Part shown: positions 20,688 to 28,516 of the stretch, piece by piece | How positions within the stretch are numbered: position 1 is the stretch's first letter | Layout: every line of letters starts with the position of its first letter | Source of the DNA: Candidatus Omnitrophota bacterium | Lineage (GTDB): Bacteria > Omnitrophota > Gorgyraeia > 1-14-0-20-64-10 | Length of the DNA stretch: 33,559 nucleotides | Assembly (NCBI GenBank): GCA_016196465.1 | Contig: JACPXR010000064.1 | Coordinates: 1-33,559, forward strand | Reading direction: 5' to 3' | Program-made: the position numbers and the translations under genes | Notes under the pieces: model-generated | Told to the model about the DNA's origin: nothing | Database searches by the model: none | Seen by the model: the letters and a program-made list of their open reading frames with translations, nothing else

Positions 20688-22388
20688 ATGGCCGAATCGT
20701 TAAGACAAAAAATGGTCGACCTCCTCGTGGAGTCACGGGGGATTGACCGGGCGAAGATCGAGGGGCTTCTCAAATCCCCTCGGGCCAGGGAGAAAGGCCT
20801 GGGGGCCCTTCTGGTGGAGGAGGGCCTCATTGAGGAGCCCGACCTCATGTCCACGCTGGCCAAGGGGCTGGCGATTCCGCCGATCAGCCTCAGCAAGGTC
20901 CGGATCGATCCCTCCCTGGCGGAGCTGGTTCCGGAGCGGATCGCCCGTCAGCACCGGCTGGTGCCGGTCTCCAAAATGGGCGCGCGCCTGTCGGTGGCGA
21001 TGTCCGATCCCTTGAACCTGCTCGCCCTGGATGATTTGACGACCCTCACCTCGCTCGAGGTGAGCCCGGTCATCTCCTCGGAGAAGGAGATCGAGGCGGC
21101 CATCCAACGGCTTTACCAGAAGCCGATTGAACAGCTCGAGGCGTTCCTGGAGAATCCCGAGACGGAATCGGGGGCCTCCGGCGCGGAGGAGGAGGTGGTG
21201 GAACTGACCGCCTTTGGGATGGAAGGCCGGAAGGCCCCCATCGTGAAGGTGGTGGACATGATGATCGCTGAGGCCCTCAGTTCCCGGGCCAGCGACATCC
21301 ATGTGGAGCCGTACGAGGATCACCTGCGGGTGCGCTACCGGATCGACGGAGCCCTTCTCGACGCCTTCCGCCTGCCCAGACGGCACCAGAACGCCTTCTT
21401 GACGCGGCTGAAGATCATGTCGAATCTGGACATCACGGAGAACCGCCTGCCTCAGGACGGACGGTTCAAGGTTCGGATGGACAACCGCGAGGTGGATTTC
21501 CGCGTGTCGGTCCTTCCGATCAGCTTCGGGAACAAGGTGGTTCTGCGGGCGCTCGACAAGAGCAACCTCTCGGTCGGGCTGGACCAGCTCGGGTTTCTGC
21601 CCGGTTCGCTGAATGCCTTCAAGAAGGCGGTCGCCAGGCCCTACGGGATGATCCTGGTCACCGGGCCCACGGGAAGCGGCAAGTCCACCACCCTGTATTC
21701 GGTTCTCGCTCAGATGAACGAGCCGGTCCGAAACATCATGACGATCGAAGATCCGGTGGAGTACCAGGTCGAGGGGGTCACGCAGGTCCAGGTGAACCCG
21801 GAGATTCAGCTCTCTTTCGCCAACGCCCTTCGGGCTTTTCTGCGCCAGGCGCCGGATGTGGTTCTGGTCGGGGAGATCCGGGACGGAGAGACCGCGGACA
21901 TCGCCATCAAGGCCTCTCTCACCGGACAGATCGTCCTCTCCACCCTCCACACGAACGACGCCTCAAGCGCCGTGACGCGCCTCATTGACATGGGGGTGGA
22001 TCCGTTTCTTCTGGCCTCCTCTCTTGTCTTTGTGGCGGCCCAGCGGCTCTGCCGGCAGGTCTGCCCCCGCTGCAAAGTTCCTGACGAAGCGGCCGGGCCC
22101 AAAGTCAAGGAACTGGGAGGGTCGGTGCCGAAGGGAACAGTTTTCTATAAAGGAAAGGGCTGCCCCTACTGCCGAAAGACCGGCTTCCGGGGCCGGTTCG
22201 CCATCCTGGAGGCGATGCTGGTGGACGACCGGATCCGGGAGATGATCATCGCCAAGAGGCCGCCGGATGAAATCAAAAGCTACGCGGTCTCGCAGGGGAT
22301 GCAGACCCTGCGCCAGGAGGGATGGGAGCATCTGTTGGGCGGGCGCACCTCGGTCGAGGAGGTGCTCCGGGTGACGGCGGAGGAGTGA
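20688..22388 (+). CDS. pilB: Type IV pilus/type II secretion extension ATPase PilB (copy 2)
   Basis: The 566-residue product repeats the architecture of the preceding ATPase: MshEN-like N-terminal domain (about 1-145), acidic linker (about 150-180), then an ATPase with Walker A GPTGSGKSTT, EDPVEYQVEGV, Walker B-type VVLVGEIRDGETAD and TLHTNDA. A zinc insert has CPRC and CPYC pairs. One change stands out: the segment before Walker B reads FLRQAPD, where its neighbour has ILRQDPN. The ATG at 20688 is chosen (AGGAG 11 bases upstream); a GTG at 20676 overlapping the previous stop is the alternative. Its stop overlaps the pilC start, suggesting this copy is the one coupled to the platform protein. 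Confidence 0.92.
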   Translation: MAESLRQKMVDLLVESRGIDRAKIEGLLKSPRAREKGLGALLVEEGLIEEPDLMSTLAKGLAIPPISLSKVRIDPSLAELVPERIARQHRLVPVSKMGARLSVAMSDPLNLLALDDLTTLTSLEVSPVISSEKEIEAAIQRLYQKPIEQLEAFLENPETESGASGAEEEVVELTAFGMEGRKAPIVKVVDMMIAEALSSRASDIHVEPYEDHLRVRYRIDGALLDAFRLPRRHQNAFLTRLKIMSNLDITENRLPQDGRFKVRMDNREVDFRVSVLPISFGNKVVLRALDKSNLSVGLDQLGFLPGSLNAFKKAVARPYGMILVTGPTGSGKSTTLYSVLAQMNEPVRNIMTIEDPVEYQVEGVTQVQVNPEIQLSFANALRAFLRQAPDVVLVGEIRDGETADIAIKASLTGQIVLSTLHTNDASSAVTRLIDMGVDPFLLASSLVFVAAQRLCRQVCPRCKVPDEAAGPKVKELGGSVPKGTVFYKGKGCPYCRKTGFRGRFAILEAMLVDDRIREMIIAKRPPDEIKSYAVSQGMQTLRQEGWEHLLGGRTSVEEVLRVTAEE

Positions 22389-23587
22389 TGCCGAACTTCT
22401 CGTACGTGGCCAAACTGGAGGACGGACGCCGGGTGACCGGTGCCTTGGAGGCGGCCTCGGAAAACGTGGTCCTTGAGGCGCTCCACCGGCAGGGGATGAC
22501 CGTCGTGGATGTGAAGCCGTCCAAGGGAATCTCCTCCCGCTCCGGGGGCAAGGTGACGATGGATGACCTGGCGGTCTTCGCCCGGCAGATGGCGACCCTC
22601 GTGGACGCGGGGATCCCGATCGTGGGGGGCCTGGAGGCGGTCGCCGACCAGCTGGAAAGCAAGGCCCTCCGGGATGTCGTCCGGAAGGTGAGGGAGTCGG
22701 TGGAGGGGGGAACCAACTTCACCGCCGCCATCGGCAAGCAGTCGAACGTCTTCTCTCCCTTGTTTGTCAGCATGGTGAAGGCCGGGGAGGCCAGCGGCCA
22801 CCTGGCGGAGGTGTTCGACCGCCTGGCCACTTACCTGGAAAAGAGCGCCGCCCTCCAGAGGAAGATCAAGTCCGCCTGCGTCTATCCGGTGATCGTCATC
22901 TCCATGGCCCTGGTCATCACCGCGGTCCTCATGCTGAAGGTGATCCCCGCCTTCAAGGACATTTTCACCACGCTGGGGGCGGAGCTGCCCCTGCCGACAA
23001 AAATCTTGATCGGCGTGAGCGACCTCACCCGCCAGTTTTTCCTGCCCGGTCTGGTATGCTTGGGGGGAGGGCTCTTTGCGCTGAAAAAATTTGTCCGCAG
23101 CTCCCAAGGGCGCTTCCAGGTGGACCGGCTGCTTCTGAAGATCAAGATTGTCGGGCCGATCGTCCGGAAGGTGGCGATCGCCAAGTTCGCGAGGACCCTG
23201 TCCACCCTGATTCGAAGCGGCGTGCAGATCCTCTCGGCCCTGGAGATTGTGGCCGACACCTCAGGCAACCAGGTGGTTTCCGGGGCGGTTCTCCGGGTGA
23301 AGAACTCGATCCGGGAGGGGGAAAACATCGCCGCCCCCCTGGCCGCGAGCGGCGTTTTTCCACCGATGGTAGTCCGGATGATCGCCGTGGGAGAGCAGAC
23401 GGGACGGCTGGACGACATGCTGACCAAGGTGGCGGAGTTCTACGAGGACCAGGTGGACGCGGCGGTGAGCGGCCTGACGAGCGCCCTGGAACCGGTGATC
23501 ATCTCGGTGCTGGGGATCGTGGTCGGCTCCATTGTGTTGTCGATCTTTCTTCCGATCTTCAAACTGACCGAGATGCTGGGGAGGTGA
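22388..23587 (+). CDS. pilC: Type IV pilus inner-membrane platform protein PilC
   Basis: PilC sits in the inner membrane and transmits the motion of PilB and PilT to pilin subunits. The 399-residue product has the short N-terminal segment (FSYVAKLEDGRRVTGALEA) and two T2SSF domains (about residues 65-190 and 270-392). Each starts with a FARQMATLVDAGIPI- or FARTLSTLIRSGVQI-type motif. Hydrophobic membrane segments lie near 170-195, 215-240 and 370-392. The ATG at 22388 shares its first base with the pilB stop (TGATG). An in-frame start at 22322 would add 22 residues unlike the family. The pilin genes follow seven bases after its stop. Confidence 0.95.
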   Translation: MPNFSYVAKLEDGRRVTGALEAASENVVLEALHRQGMTVVDVKPSKGISSRSGGKVTMDDLAVFARQMATLVDAGIPIVGGLEAVADQLESKALRDVVRKVRESVEGGTNFTAAIGKQSNVFSPLFVSMVKAGEASGHLAEVFDRLATYLEKSAALQRKIKSACVYPVIVISMALVITAVLMLKVIPAFKDIFTTLGAELPLPTKILIGVSDLTRQFFLPGLVCLGGGLFALKKFVRSSQGRFQVDRLLLKIKIVGPIVRKVAIAKFARTLSTLIRSGVQILSALEIVADTSGNQVVSGAVLRVKNSIREGENIAAPLAASGVFPPMVVRMIAVGEQTGRLDDMLTKVAEFYEDQVDAAVSGLTSALEPVIISVLGIVVGSIVLSIFLPIFKLTEMLGR

Positions 23588-23593
23588 TGAGCG

Positions 23594-24100
23594 ATGCGGT
23601 GCAGGGGGTTTACCTTGATCGAAGTGGCGGTGACCGTCGCGATCCTGGCGATTGTCATCGCGATCGCGCTGCCTTCTTTCATGAAGATGAACATGGTGGC
23701 CAACGAGGAGGCGGTCCTCGAGGCGATCCGTTCAGTGGTCCAGGCCTGCGACAGCTGGCAGTCCAACACCCAGACCGGTTTCCCGGACAACTTGAGTCAG
23801 CTCACCGGCGCCAACCCTCCTTACCTTGACGGGCGCTTCCGGGCGATGTTCACGGCTGGAAACGTCTTCAAAGGATACCGTTTTGCCTACAACTCTCCTC
23901 CCGGGGGAACGGTGGTGAACACACAGGCGGGCGCGGTCTTTTCCCCGGCGCTCGACACCTTCACCCTCGCAGCGGATCCCATCCAGCGGGGGGTCACCGG
24001 CCAGCGGAGCTTCTTCGTTGACCAGAGCGGTGCGATCCGGTTCGACACCCGGGGGCCGGCGAACGCCAACAGCACCCCCGTGGAGCAGTCTGGGAGCTGA
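23594..24100 (+). CDS. Type IV prepilin-like protein
   Basis: The 168-residue product has a very short leader (MRCRG), a class III prepilin cleavage site before FTLIEVAVTVAILAIVIAIALPSF with Glu5, and a globular C-terminal part of about 130 residues. It differs from the next two pilins in the globular region but ends in a similar strand, RSFFVDQSGAIRFDTRGPANA. A prepilin peptidase, not present here, would process it. It follows pilC closely and precedes another pilin by four bases, so all are probably one message. It could be a minor pilin or an alternative major subunit. Confidence 0.9.
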   Translation: MRCRGFTLIEVAVTVAILAIVIAIALPSFMKMNMVANEEAVLEAIRSVVQACDSWQSNTQTGFPDNLSQLTGANPPYLDGRFRAMFTAGNVFKGYRFAYNSPPGGTVVNTQAGAVFSPALDTFTLAADPIQRGVTGQRSFFVDQSGAIRFDTRGPANANSTPVEQSGS

Positions 24101-24104
24101 CGGC

Positions 24105-24554
24105 GTGCGAAGAAAAGGTTTCACCCTCGCGGAATTGATGATCGTCGTGGCGGTGGTGGCCCTCTTGGTGGCCATCGCCATCCCGAACCTCCTCCGGGCC
24201 CGCCACAATGCGAATGAGTCGACGGCGGTGGAGGCGATGCGGGCTTTCTCCACGGCCCTTGAATCGTTCCGAGCGGCCCAAACTCCTCCGACCTACCCGG
24301 TGGTCGCCAGGAGCTTGAGCGCGGCGAATCCCACTTATCTACCGGCTTCTCTCACTTCCGCCACGACTCCCGGCACCGCTCGACAGGGGTATTACTTCAC
24401 CTACACCTTCATCAGCGCTGATTCTTATGCGGTTCAGGCGGCTCCGGCGGCGGCGGGCACGACCGGCAGCCGCCGCTTTTATGTGGATGAGACTGGAGTC
24501 ATTCGGGCGAACCCCGCGGCCCCCGCCGGGCCGACGGATCCGGAGATCCAATGA
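24105..24554 (+). CDS. Type IV pilin (PilA-like, copy 1)
   Basis: The 149-residue product begins with a five-residue leader (MRRKG) and FTLAELMIVVAVVALLVAIAIPNLLRARHNANE, a typical pilin N-terminal helix with Glu5. The GTG at 24105 is the sensible start: GGGAG lies eight bases upstream, and earlier in-frame starts would add residues inside the previous gene. It is a close paralogue of the next pilin (about 100 of 146 residues identical by hand), sharing SFRAAQTPPTYP, RRFYVD-x-TGVIRANP and the terminal PEIQ. It is coupled to the preceding genes, whereas the next pilin has its own promoter; this one may therefore be made in lower amounts. Confidence 0.92.
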   Translation: MRRKGFTLAELMIVVAVVALLVAIAIPNLLRARHNANESTAVEAMRAFSTALESFRAAQTPPTYPVVARSLSAANPTYLPASLTSATTPGTARQGYYFTYTFISADSYAVQAAPAAAGTTGSRRFYVDETGVIRANPAAPAGPTDPEIQ

Positions 24555-24592
24555 CGGGAGAAAACGGCTCAAGAATATTGTGCCCCAGGGGC

Positions 24593-24621
24593 TTGAATTC
24601 TTCCGGGCTCAAGGGTAGACT
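24593..24621 (+). promoter_or_regulatory. Promoter of the major pilin gene
   Basis: TTGAAT (24593-24598) and TAGACT (24616-24621) are 17 bases apart. A small palindrome, GCCCC-A-GGGGC (24582-24592), abuts the -35 box and could be an operator. Transcription would start near 24628, giving a leader of about 86 bases. No sigma-54 type -24/-12 pair with correct spacing was found in this gap. Confidence 0.55.
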
Positions 24622-24627
24622 TTCTTT

Positions 24628-24659
24628 GGAAGTGGGTTTCATTTCATTGTCCCGCTTCC
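24628..24659 (+). other. Stem-loop at the 5' end of the pilin message
   Basis: GGAAGTGGG (24628-24636) pairs with CCCGCTTCC (24651-24659), a 9-bp stem with one U-G wobble and a 14-base loop. It begins at the predicted transcription start, the arrangement known to protect mRNA 5' ends from decay. The effect on this message is inferred. Confidence 0.5.
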
Positions 24660-24713
24660 GGTTGTGGCCTTTGGCAGGATGATCATTGTTCCATTTTAAA
24701 GGAGGAAGCAGCG

Positions 24714-25181
24714 ATGCGATTATTCCGTAAGCCGAACAAGAAAGGTTTCACGCTCGTGGAGATCATGATCGTGGTTGCGATCATCGCCCTCTTGGCGGCG
24801 ATTGCGATCCCGAACCTCCTGCGGGCCCGTCACAATGCGAATGAAACGGCAGCCATCGGGGCGATGCGGACCCTCTCCACAGCGATGGAGTCTTTCCGGG
24901 CCGCTCAGACGCCTCCGACTTATCCGGCCCTCATCACGAACCTGAGCACGGCGGTTCCCGCCTATGTTTCCGCTTCTCTGACGGCCGCGACCGGGCCGGC
25001 GACGGCAAGGCAGGGGTATTTCTTCGCCTATGTCCGGACCAGCGCCAACACCTACACGCTGCAGGGGACCCCTGCGACGGTGGGGACCACCGGCACCCGG
25101 CGGTTCTACGTGGATCAGACCGGCGTGATCCGGGCCAATCCCGTGGGTGCTGCGGGTCCGGGAAGTCCGGAAATCCAGTGA
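24714..25181 (+). CDS. Type IV pilin, probable major subunit (PilA-like, copy 2)
   Basis: The 155-residue product has an 11-residue basic leader (MRLFRKPNKKG) and FTLVEIMIVVAIIALLAAIAIPNLLRARHNANE, with Glu5 and the classic pilin helix. The globular domain is rich in Thr, Ala and Ser and lacks cysteines, so there is no disulfide-bonded D-loop of the PilA type. It is a paralogue of the pilin just upstream. It is the likely major subunit because it has its own promoter, a leader hairpin, a very strong Shine-Dalgarno sequence (AAAGGAGGA) and a hairpin after its stop. This is inference from expression signals; structural or proteomic data would decide. Confidence 0.93.
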   Translation: MRLFRKPNKKGFTLVEIMIVVAIIALLAAIAIPNLLRARHNANETAAIGAMRTLSTAMESFRAAQTPPTYPALITNLSTAVPAYVSASLTAATGPATARQGYFFAYVRTSANTYTLQGTPATVGTTGTRRFYVDQTGVIRANPVGAAGPGSPEIQ

Positions 25182-25213
25182 TCGTGTAGGAGGCCGAAGT
25201 TTCAAGTTGCCTT

Positions 25214-25249
25214 CGGGCGGCGGGCTCTCGAAGAAAGGCCCGCCGCCCG
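25214..25249 (+). terminator. Hairpin after the major pilin gene
   Basis: A perfect 12-bp G+C inverted repeat (25214-25225 with 25238-25249) encloses a 12-base loop. The following sequence (TTGTGCTTC) is only weakly T-rich, so it may act as a partial terminator or a 3' stabiliser that raises pilin mRNA relative to downstream genes. Confidence 0.65.
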
Positions 25250-25278
25250 TTGTGCTTCAAGAGACAAGGGGCGAATCG

Positions 25279-25677
25279 ATGATCTCATTCATTCGAACGA
25301 AAAAGGGATTCACGCTCATTGAGGCGACGGTGGCCGCCCTCCTCGTGGGGATCGGAATCGTGGGGCTGATGGCGGCGTTCGCCTCGGGGCTGATCCTCCT
25401 GGAATCGAGCCACAACATGGCGGTGGCTTCCTCGGACGCGAGATCCGTTTTTGAGGAAATGCGGCGGTCCGCCGGCAGCGGGCTCAATCCGGTCGTGACG
25501 AAAAACTGGACGGCGTGGGCTCAGGGAAACGGACTCACCACCCTCACCAACGAGCAGATCACCGTCGCCTTTGAGAATCCCAACGCCGATCCCGTGCAGG
25601 CCACCGTGACGGTGAGGTGGTCCGAAAGGAACCGAAACCGCCAGGCGAACTTTGTGGGATTGGTGACCCGGAGATGA
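25279..25677 (+). CDS. Minor pilin, PilV/GspI-like
   Basis: The 132-residue product has a leader ending KKG and FTLIEATVAALLVGIGIVGLMAAFASGLIL, a prepilin helix with Glu5. The following EMRRSAGS region fits PilV/GspI-type minor pilins, which prime pilus assembly. The ATG at 25279 is chosen; upstream in-frame sequence crosses the terminator hairpin and the end of the pilin gene and is not coding-like. AAGGGG lies upstream as a modest ribosome-binding site. It overlaps the next minor pilin gene by four bases, which supports joint function. Confidence 0.85.
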   Translation: MISFIRTKKGFTLIEATVAALLVGIGIVGLMAAFASGLILLESSHNMAVASSDARSVFEEMRRSAGSGLNPVVTKNWTAWAQGNGLTTLTNEQITVAFENPNADPVQATVTVRWSERNRNRQANFVGLVTRR

Positions 25678-26228
25678 AAGCAATGAAGATGAAGCACGGC
25701 TTCTCTCTGGCGGAGCTGTTGGTCGTGGTGGCGATCTTTTCCATCCTTGCTTCCGCCGTGGCGCTGGCCCTGGTCTCTTCCCAGAGAACGTGGGCCACGG
25801 GGTCCGGCCAGGCGGTCTTGACGGCCCAGTTGCGGCGGGCCCTGGACCGGATGAGCCGGGAATTGACCGAAAGCAAGACGAGCGAGATTCAGCGCCCGGC
25901 CCCCAACGGCCTCTTCGACGCCGCGGTCACCTTTCGGGTGCCGCAGGATCAAAACGGAGACGGCAACGTCCTGGACGCCAACGGAAACATTGGAGAGTGG
26001 TCCGGCTGGATCACCTACCGCGCCGCCCGCGTGGGCAGCGGCACCGCCTGCGTCCGGGAAGTGGCCGGGGCAAGCGAGGTGTTGGCCAGCAATGTTTCCA
26101 GCGTCCTTTTCCGGAGGCAGGCGGCGACTCCGGACGTGGTGGAGGTCCAGGTCTCCTGCTACGTCGTCACGGAAAAGGGACAGCAGATGCTCCGCAGCAT
26201 GAACACCCGCGTCAAGCTCCGGAATTGA
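25674..26228 (+). CDS. Minor pilin, PilW/GspJ-like
   Basis: The 184-residue product begins MKAMKMKHG, then FSLAELLVVVAIFSILASAVALALV, a prepilin site with Glu5. Next come RALDRMSRELTESKTSE, typical of PilW/GspJ minor pilins, and a beta-rich globular part with a DQNGDGNVLDANGN stretch that could bind calcium. The ATG at 25674 overlaps the stop of the previous gene (ATGA); the ATGs at 25683 and 25689 are alternatives that shorten the leader. Together with the preceding PilV-like protein it probably forms the pilus tip or priming complex. Confidence 0.85.
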   Translation: MKAMKMKHGFSLAELLVVVAIFSILASAVALALVSSQRTWATGSGQAVLTAQLRRALDRMSRELTESKTSEIQRPAPNGLFDAAVTFRVPQDQNGDGNVLDANGNIGEWSGWITYRAARVGSGTACVREVAGASEVLASNVSSVLFRRQAATPDVVEVQVSCYVVTEKGQQMLRSMNTRVKLRN

Positions 26229-26257
26229 TTCAAATTTAATCTCCCCTGCGGTAAAAT
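26229..26257 (+). promoter_or_regulatory. Candidate promoter of pilMNOPQ, possibly leaderless
   Basis: TTCAAA (26229-26234) and TAAAAT (26252-26257) are 17 bases apart. The pilM ATG at 26264 lies six bases after the -10 box, at the expected transcription start, and no Shine-Dalgarno sequence is present. Read-through from the upstream pilin genes is also possible. Confidence 0.45.
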
Positions 26258-26263
26258 GCTTCA

Positions 26264-27301
26264 ATGTTCAGACCTCTCGCATCTTTTCAGAGTCTCTTGA
26301 AGCAGTCCGCTTCTTCCATCGGTTTGGACATCGGGAGCACCTCTGTCAAGGGACTCATCCTTCGCCAGACCTCCCCTTCCCTCAAAACGGCGCAAGCCGC
26401 TTTCCGGCCCTTGGCCCCCGGCGCGGGTCCCTCGGAGCGGACCAAGGCAATGGAGGAGGTCCTCCAGGCCCTCAACGCCAACTCGGTCCCTGTGACCACC
26501 GCCGTGGGGGGTCAGGGGGCGGTGCTGCGCTGGGTGGTCCTGCCGAAGATGACCCCTCAAGAGCTGAAGACCTCCCTGGCGTTCGAAGCGGAAAAACACA
26601 TCCCCTTTAAGCTGACCGAGGCGTACCTTGATTTCGCGATCCTGGGAGACCGGCCCGCGGGGAGGATGGAAATTCTCCTGGCCGCGGCGAGGAAGGAGCT
26701 GGTCGACGGTCACCTGGAGGCGGTGAAGACCTCCGGCATCCATCCGAAAGCGATCGACCTGGAAGCAGCTGCCCTGGCCAACGCCTGGAACGTGGGTCCC
26801 CCCGTCCCGAAGGATTTTTCAGGGGTCAGCGTCCTTCTCCATGTGGGGGCCCGGGGGACGATCATCAACTTTCTGGTGGGGGATCGGCTCCATTTCAGCC
26901 GGGAGATTCCCTATGGGGGCGACATCTTCACCCAGCAGATCGCGGAGGCCCTCGGCGTTGACGCTCCTTCCGCCGAGGGGATCAAATGCTCTCCGGGCGA
27001 GAAGGAGCCGCAGGTGAAGCAGGCGCTCCTTTCGCGCTGGGAGGAATGGCTGGCGCAGTGCCGGCTTTCTTTCGACTTCTATGAGAGCCAGTCCGGCCGG
27101 GGAGTGGAGCGGCTGGTCTTGAGCGGCGGCTCCGCCCCTTTGAGCGGATTCAAGGAGTGGATTGCTGAGGCGAGCGGTTTGCCGACGGAGCTTTGGAACC
27201 CTGTGGCGGCTTTTTCGAACTGCCTCGACCCAGGGATGCTGAAAGAGGCGGCGCGATGGGGGGTGGCTTTGGGGCTCGCCGCCAGAGGGCTTCCCGGGTG
27301 A
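26264..27301 (+). CDS. pilM: Type IV pilus assembly actin-like protein PilM
   Basis: PilM is a cytoplasmic actin-fold ATPase-like protein that binds the N-terminal tail of PilN and links the motor to the alignment complex. The 345-residue product shows the actin-family phosphate loop SIGLDIGSTSVKGLIL (about residues 17-32). The FEAEKHIPFKLTEAYLDF segment typical of PilM lies near residue 107, and a late LVLSGGSAPLSGFKEW motif near residue 286. The ATG at 26264 has no Shine-Dalgarno sequence but sits six bases after a -10-like box. It begins the classic pilM-N-O-P-Q order, overlapping pilN by four bases. Confidence 0.93.
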   Translation: MFRPLASFQSLLKQSASSIGLDIGSTSVKGLILRQTSPSLKTAQAAFRPLAPGAGPSERTKAMEEVLQALNANSVPVTTAVGGQGAVLRWVVLPKMTPQELKTSLAFEAEKHIPFKLTEAYLDFAILGDRPAGRMEILLAAARKELVDGHLEAVKTSGIHPKAIDLEAAALANAWNVGPPVPKDFSGVSVLLHVGARGTIINFLVGDRLHFSREIPYGGDIFTQQIAEALGVDAPSAEGIKCSPGEKEPQVKQALLSRWEEWLAQCRLSFDFYESQSGRGVERLVLSGGSAPLSGFKEWIAEASGLPTELWNPVAAFSNCLDPGMLKEAARWGVALGLAARGLPG

Positions 27302-27930
27302 CCCTCCGGTTGAATCTCATGCCCACCTCGGAACAGGCGGCGCGGTCCGTCATCCCTGACCTTCCCTGGAGGGAGATCGGCATGGCGGCGGGGGCCTTGC
27401 TTTTCCTCTATTCTTCCTGGACGATTCTCGCCCAGCGCGTTCAGTCGCGTCAGCTGGCTCGCCTCTTGGCTGAGATGGAGACCCTGGCCCCCCAGCGCTC
27501 GGAGTTCGAAAAGGTCCAAACCGCCCTTCGGGCCCTCCAGAACCGGTCCAATGTGATGAAGGGTCTCAAGGCCGCCCAGGCCCAGTGGGCGCCGCGCCTC
27601 AACCTTCTCTCGGACGCGCTGGTTTCCGATCTGTGGTTTACCCACCTGCGGTTCGGCCTAGCGCAGACGGGGGAAGCGTCCGGGCAGCCCGAAGCCCCCG
27701 AGATGAGCCCGGCCCCGCCGGCGGGGCCCCTTCTTTTGCTGCAGGGCTCCGCCTTGGTCGGCGGCGAGGGAAAGCCGGCGGCGGTGAGCCGCTTCCTCCA
27801 GCGGCTCAAGGAGCATCCCGAATTTTCTCGGTGGTTCAGCGGCATGGAGCTCAAAGGGGTGGAGCAGCGCCGGGTGGGGCAGGAGGAGGTCAGCGATTTT
27901 CTGCTGGCCCTGACTCCGAGCCAGGGGTGA
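27298..27930 (+). CDS. pilN: Type IV pilus alignment protein PilN
   Basis: PilN is a bitopic inner-membrane protein; its cytoplasmic tail binds PilM and its periplasmic domain dimerises with PilO. The 210-residue product starts with LRLNLMPTSE, matching the INL-x-P motif that PilN uses to bind PilM. One membrane helix (about residues 22-41), a coiled coil and a beta-alpha domain follow. The GTG at 27298 overlaps the pilM stop (GTGA) and is preferred because the conserved motif must lie at the N terminus; a longer reading from 27193 is unlike the family. A Pro/Ala-rich insert lies near residues 125-147. pilO follows after four bases. Confidence 0.87.
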   Translation: MTLRLNLMPTSEQAARSVIPDLPWREIGMAAGALLFLYSSWTILAQRVQSRQLARLLAEMETLAPQRSEFEKVQTALRALQNRSNVMKGLKAAQAQWAPRLNLLSDALVSDLWFTHLRFGLAQTGEASGQPEAPEMSPAPPAGPLLLLQGSALVGGEGKPAAVSRFLQRLKEHPEFSRWFSGMELKGVEQRRVGQEEVSDFLLALTPSQG

Positions 27931-27934
27931 ACGG

Positions 27935-28516
27935 ATGCCCAAGGGTCTGACCCCTCAAGAGCAGCGGAAAATCCTGATCGCCCTCGGGGGCGCCCTCGCC
28001 GTGCTGGCATGGTTGATCCTGGTCCTGATTCCGGTTCAGAGCTCTTTGGCGGGGATCCGGCCCCAGGTGATCGATTTGAAGGATCAGCTCGGCAGCTTGC
28101 GCCAGGGGCTCAACCAGCTGCCGGCCATGGAGGAGGAGCTCAAGCGCCTCTTTGCCGAATACGAGCTGCCGGCGACGAACCTTTCTCCGGAGGAACAGCT
28201 TCCTCAGCTCTTGGAGAACATCGCCCAGCTGGCCAGGGCCTCCCAGGTCCGGTTGGTGGCGGTCAAGCCCAAAGCCGACTTGAGCCTCCTCGCTCCGGGC
28301 CCCAGCGGGTATCTGGAGCTTCCGGTTCAAATGGAGGCCTCGGGCGGCTATCACGCGATCGGCTCCTTTCTCGACGCCATGGAGAGATCCAAAAGTCTTG
28401 TGCGGGTGCTGGAGCTTCAGATGGAGCCCTCTTCGGAGGATTTGTGGCATCATCAGGCGATTCTGATTCTCCAGCTGTATCTGGTGCCCTCCGCAGGCCA
28501 GGGGGTGGGGGAATGA
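27935..28516 (+). CDS. pilO: Type IV pilus alignment protein PilO
   Basis: PilO pairs with PilN in the periplasm and contacts PilP. The 193-residue product has a short cytoplasmic start, one membrane helix (ILIALGGALAVLAWLILVLI, about residues 13-32) and a coiled coil (about 45-75). A ferredoxin-like domain with PQLLENIAQLARASQVRLVAVKP near residue 90 and YHAIGSFLDAMERSKSLVRV near residue 140 follows, both typical of PilO. It ends in an ATGA overlap with pilP. Length and order match the family. Confidence 0.92.
   Translation: MPKGLTPQEQRKILIALGGALAVLAWLILVLIPVQSSLAGIRPQVIDLKDQLGSLRQGLNQLPAMEEELKRLFAEYELPATNLSPEEQLPQLLENIAQLARASQVRLVAVKPKADLSLLAPGPSGYLELPVQMEASGGYHAIGSFLDAMERSKSLVRVLELQMEPSSEDLWHHQAILILQLYLVPSAGQGVGE

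Noticed and set aside
24660-24700. Sigma-54 promoter before the pilin gene
   Set aside because: TGGC-type boxes are present but GG and GC are not spaced as a -24/-12 pair; the TTGAAT/TAGACT pair fits better.
28009-28512. Long N-terminal extension of PilP
   Set aside because: It lies within pilO in another frame and has low-complexity Gly/Arg-rich composition; the ATG at 28513 starts a proper signal peptide.
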